Assembly (NCBI GenBank): GCA_035565355.1
Contig: DATMSM010000102.1
Location: 1 to 6,766 of the forward strand
Length of the DNA stretch: 6,766 nt
Reading direction: 5' to 3'
Source: Ga0074130 sp035565355
GTDB lineage: Bacteria; Pseudomonadota; Gammaproteobacteria; Burkholderiales; Rhodocyclaceae
Part shown: positions 6,257 through 6,766 of the stretch, one piece after another
How positions within the stretch are numbered: position 1 is the first letter of the stretch
How the letters are laid out: each line of letters begins with the position of its first letter
Program-made: the position numbers and the translations under genes
The notes under the pieces: model-generated
Told to the model about the DNA's origin: nothing
Database searches by the model: none
Seen by the model: the letters and a program-made list of their open reading frames with translations, nothing else

Positions 6257-6263
6257 CCGATAA
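6237..6263 (+). promoter_or_regulatory. Candidate sigma-28 (FliA) promoter for cheA
   Basis: TCAAGAAG (6237-6244) lies inside the last codons of cheY. After an exact 11-base gap comes GCCGATAA (6256-6263), a perfect sigma-28 -10 element that begins on the last base of the cheY stop codon. The predicted start is near 6270. This would let the chemotaxis genes from cheA onward be expressed as late flagellar genes in addition to any readthrough from motAB-cheY. Confidence 0.65.
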
Positions 6264-6268
6264 ATAAT

Positions 6269-6346
6269 GGCCCCCACGCTGCGCCTTTGGCTTGCTGCTC
6301 CCCGAGGGGGCGCTTTTTGCCTTGGGACGGCCCGGCGGCAAAAAGG
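6269..6346 (+). repeat. GC-rich palindromic repeat-like element in the cheA leader
   Basis: Two consecutive hairpins are visible. GCCCCC (6270-6275) pairs with GGGGGC (6306-6311) around an imperfect interior. CTTTTTGCC (6313-6321) pairs perfectly with GGCAAAAAG (6337-6345), with an inner GGG/CCC pairing. From memory, elements of the form CCCCCACGCTGCG...CCCCGAGGGGGCGC followed by a CCTTGGG.CGGCCCGGC loop are common in intergenic regions of betaproteobacterial genomes, so this is probably one copy of a dispersed repeat. Only one copy lies in the window, so its repetitive nature cannot be shown here. The first hairpin followed by T5 also resembles a terminator. Confidence 0.5.
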
Positions 6347-6362
6347 GCGGGATTGCATAGGT

Positions 6363-6377
6363 TCGGCGGAGCGCCGA
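6363..6377 (+). other. Short hairpin before the cheA ribosome-binding site
   Basis: TCGGCG (6363-6368) pairs perfectly with CGCCGA (6372-6377) across a three-base loop GAG. It ends five bases before AAGGAGG (6383-6389), the cheA ribosome-binding site. It may affect cheA translation, but a stem this short in GC-rich DNA could be chance. Confidence 0.3.
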
Positions 6378-6395
6378 GGCTGAAGGAGGGGAAGC

Positions 6396-6766
6396 ATGTC
6401 CTACGACATGAGCCAGTTTTATCAGGTGTTCTTCGCCGAGGCGGCGGAACATCTGGAAAGCATGGAGTCCCTGCTGCTTGCTCTGGACCATGACAGTCCG
6501 GACGACGAGCAGCTGAATGCCGTATTCAGGGCTGCCCATTCCATCAAGGGCTCGGCAGGCACCTTCGGGTTTGGCGACATGGCCGACCTGACGCATGTCC
6601 TCGAGGGCCTGCTCGACAAGTTGCGCAAGAGGCTACTGCCGCTCAGCGACGAGCTGGTGGACGCCTGCCTTGAAGCCCGCGATGTGCTCGGCGGGCAACT
6701 CGCCACCCATCGCGACGGCGCGCCTGCACACCCCGAAGCGGCGGCTGCCGCGGCCTGCCGATTGGC
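6396..6766 (+). CDS. cheA: Chemotaxis histidine kinase CheA (3' truncated by window edge)
   Basis: The frame from ATG 6396 stays open to the window end, giving the first 123 residues of a protein normally about 650-750 long. CheA autophosphorylates under control of chemoreceptors and CheW and passes the phosphate to CheY and CheB. The visible part is the histidine phosphotransfer domain (P1, about 1-105): MSYDMSQFYQVFFAEAAEHL, then FRAAHSIKGSAGTFGF with phosphorylated H48, the same number as in the enteric protein. After residue 105 an alanine/proline-rich linker toward the CheY-binding domain begins. AAGGAGG (6383-6389) is a strong ribosome-binding site. The kinase core is outside the window, so catalytic residues cannot be checked. 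Confidence 0.93.
   Translation, partial: MSYDMSQFYQVFFAEAAEHLESMESLLLALDHDSPDDEQLNAVFRAAHSIKGSAGTFGFGDMADLTHVLEGLLDKLRKRLLPLSDELVDACLEARDVLGGQLATHRDGAPAHPEAAAAAACRL

Noticed and set aside
5711..6397. Minus-strand ORF (228 codons) across motB/cheY/cheA leader
   Set aside because: It runs antisense through two clear genes and the intergenic repeat, with low-complexity composition and no domain.

Overview
The window looks like chromosomal DNA from a flagellated, GC-rich betaproteobacterium. The order flhD-flhC, motA-motB, cheY, cheA is the enteric/betaproteobacterial arrangement. The protein wording (FlhC, CheY ending GATGWLVKPF, CheA starting MSYDMSQFYQVFF) and the GC-rich intergenic repeat before cheA fit Rhodocyclales or Burkholderiales (Azoarcus/Thauera-like). 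The order-level placement is an inference from memory, not a database result.

Layout. Bases 1-114 hold the 3' end of a plus-strand gene whose last residues resemble the TonB C-terminal domain. It converges on and slightly overlaps a minus-strand zinc-ribbon Nudix hydrolase (92-670). A roughly 200-base divergent spacer follows. Then comes a large HDOD-REC-GGDEF protein (871-2814), a predicted response-regulator diguanylate cyclase with intact active and inhibitory sites. A relatively AT-rich 202-base leader with several dyads precedes flhDC (3017-3903), which ends in a very strong intrinsic terminator (3929-3965). motA (4068-4925), motB (4952-5878) and cheY (5891-6256) are closely spaced and probably cotranscribed. 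A 139-base spacer with hairpins and a repeat-like element leads to cheA (6396 onward), cut by the window edge.

How the parts fit. FlhD/FlhC is the master activator of flagellar genes, MotA/MotB is the torque-generating stator, CheY carries the signal to the motor switch, and CheA is the sensor kinase that phosphorylates CheY. The HDOD-REC-GGDEF protein would make c-di-GMP, the second messenger that usually opposes motility.

The most notable signal is a pair of matching sigma-28 (FliA)-type promoters with identical geometry, TCAAG-N14-GCCGATA. One (740-766) lies upstream of the diguanylate cyclase and the other (6237-6263) straddles the cheY stop codon upstream of cheA. If real, the cyclase belongs to the late flagellar regulon and is made only after the hook-basal body is finished. 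A third GCCGATAA box, without a recognisable -35, sits in the flhDC leader. No mobile element, CRISPR array, tRNA or rRNA was seen, and no gene-free stretch exceeds 300 bases.
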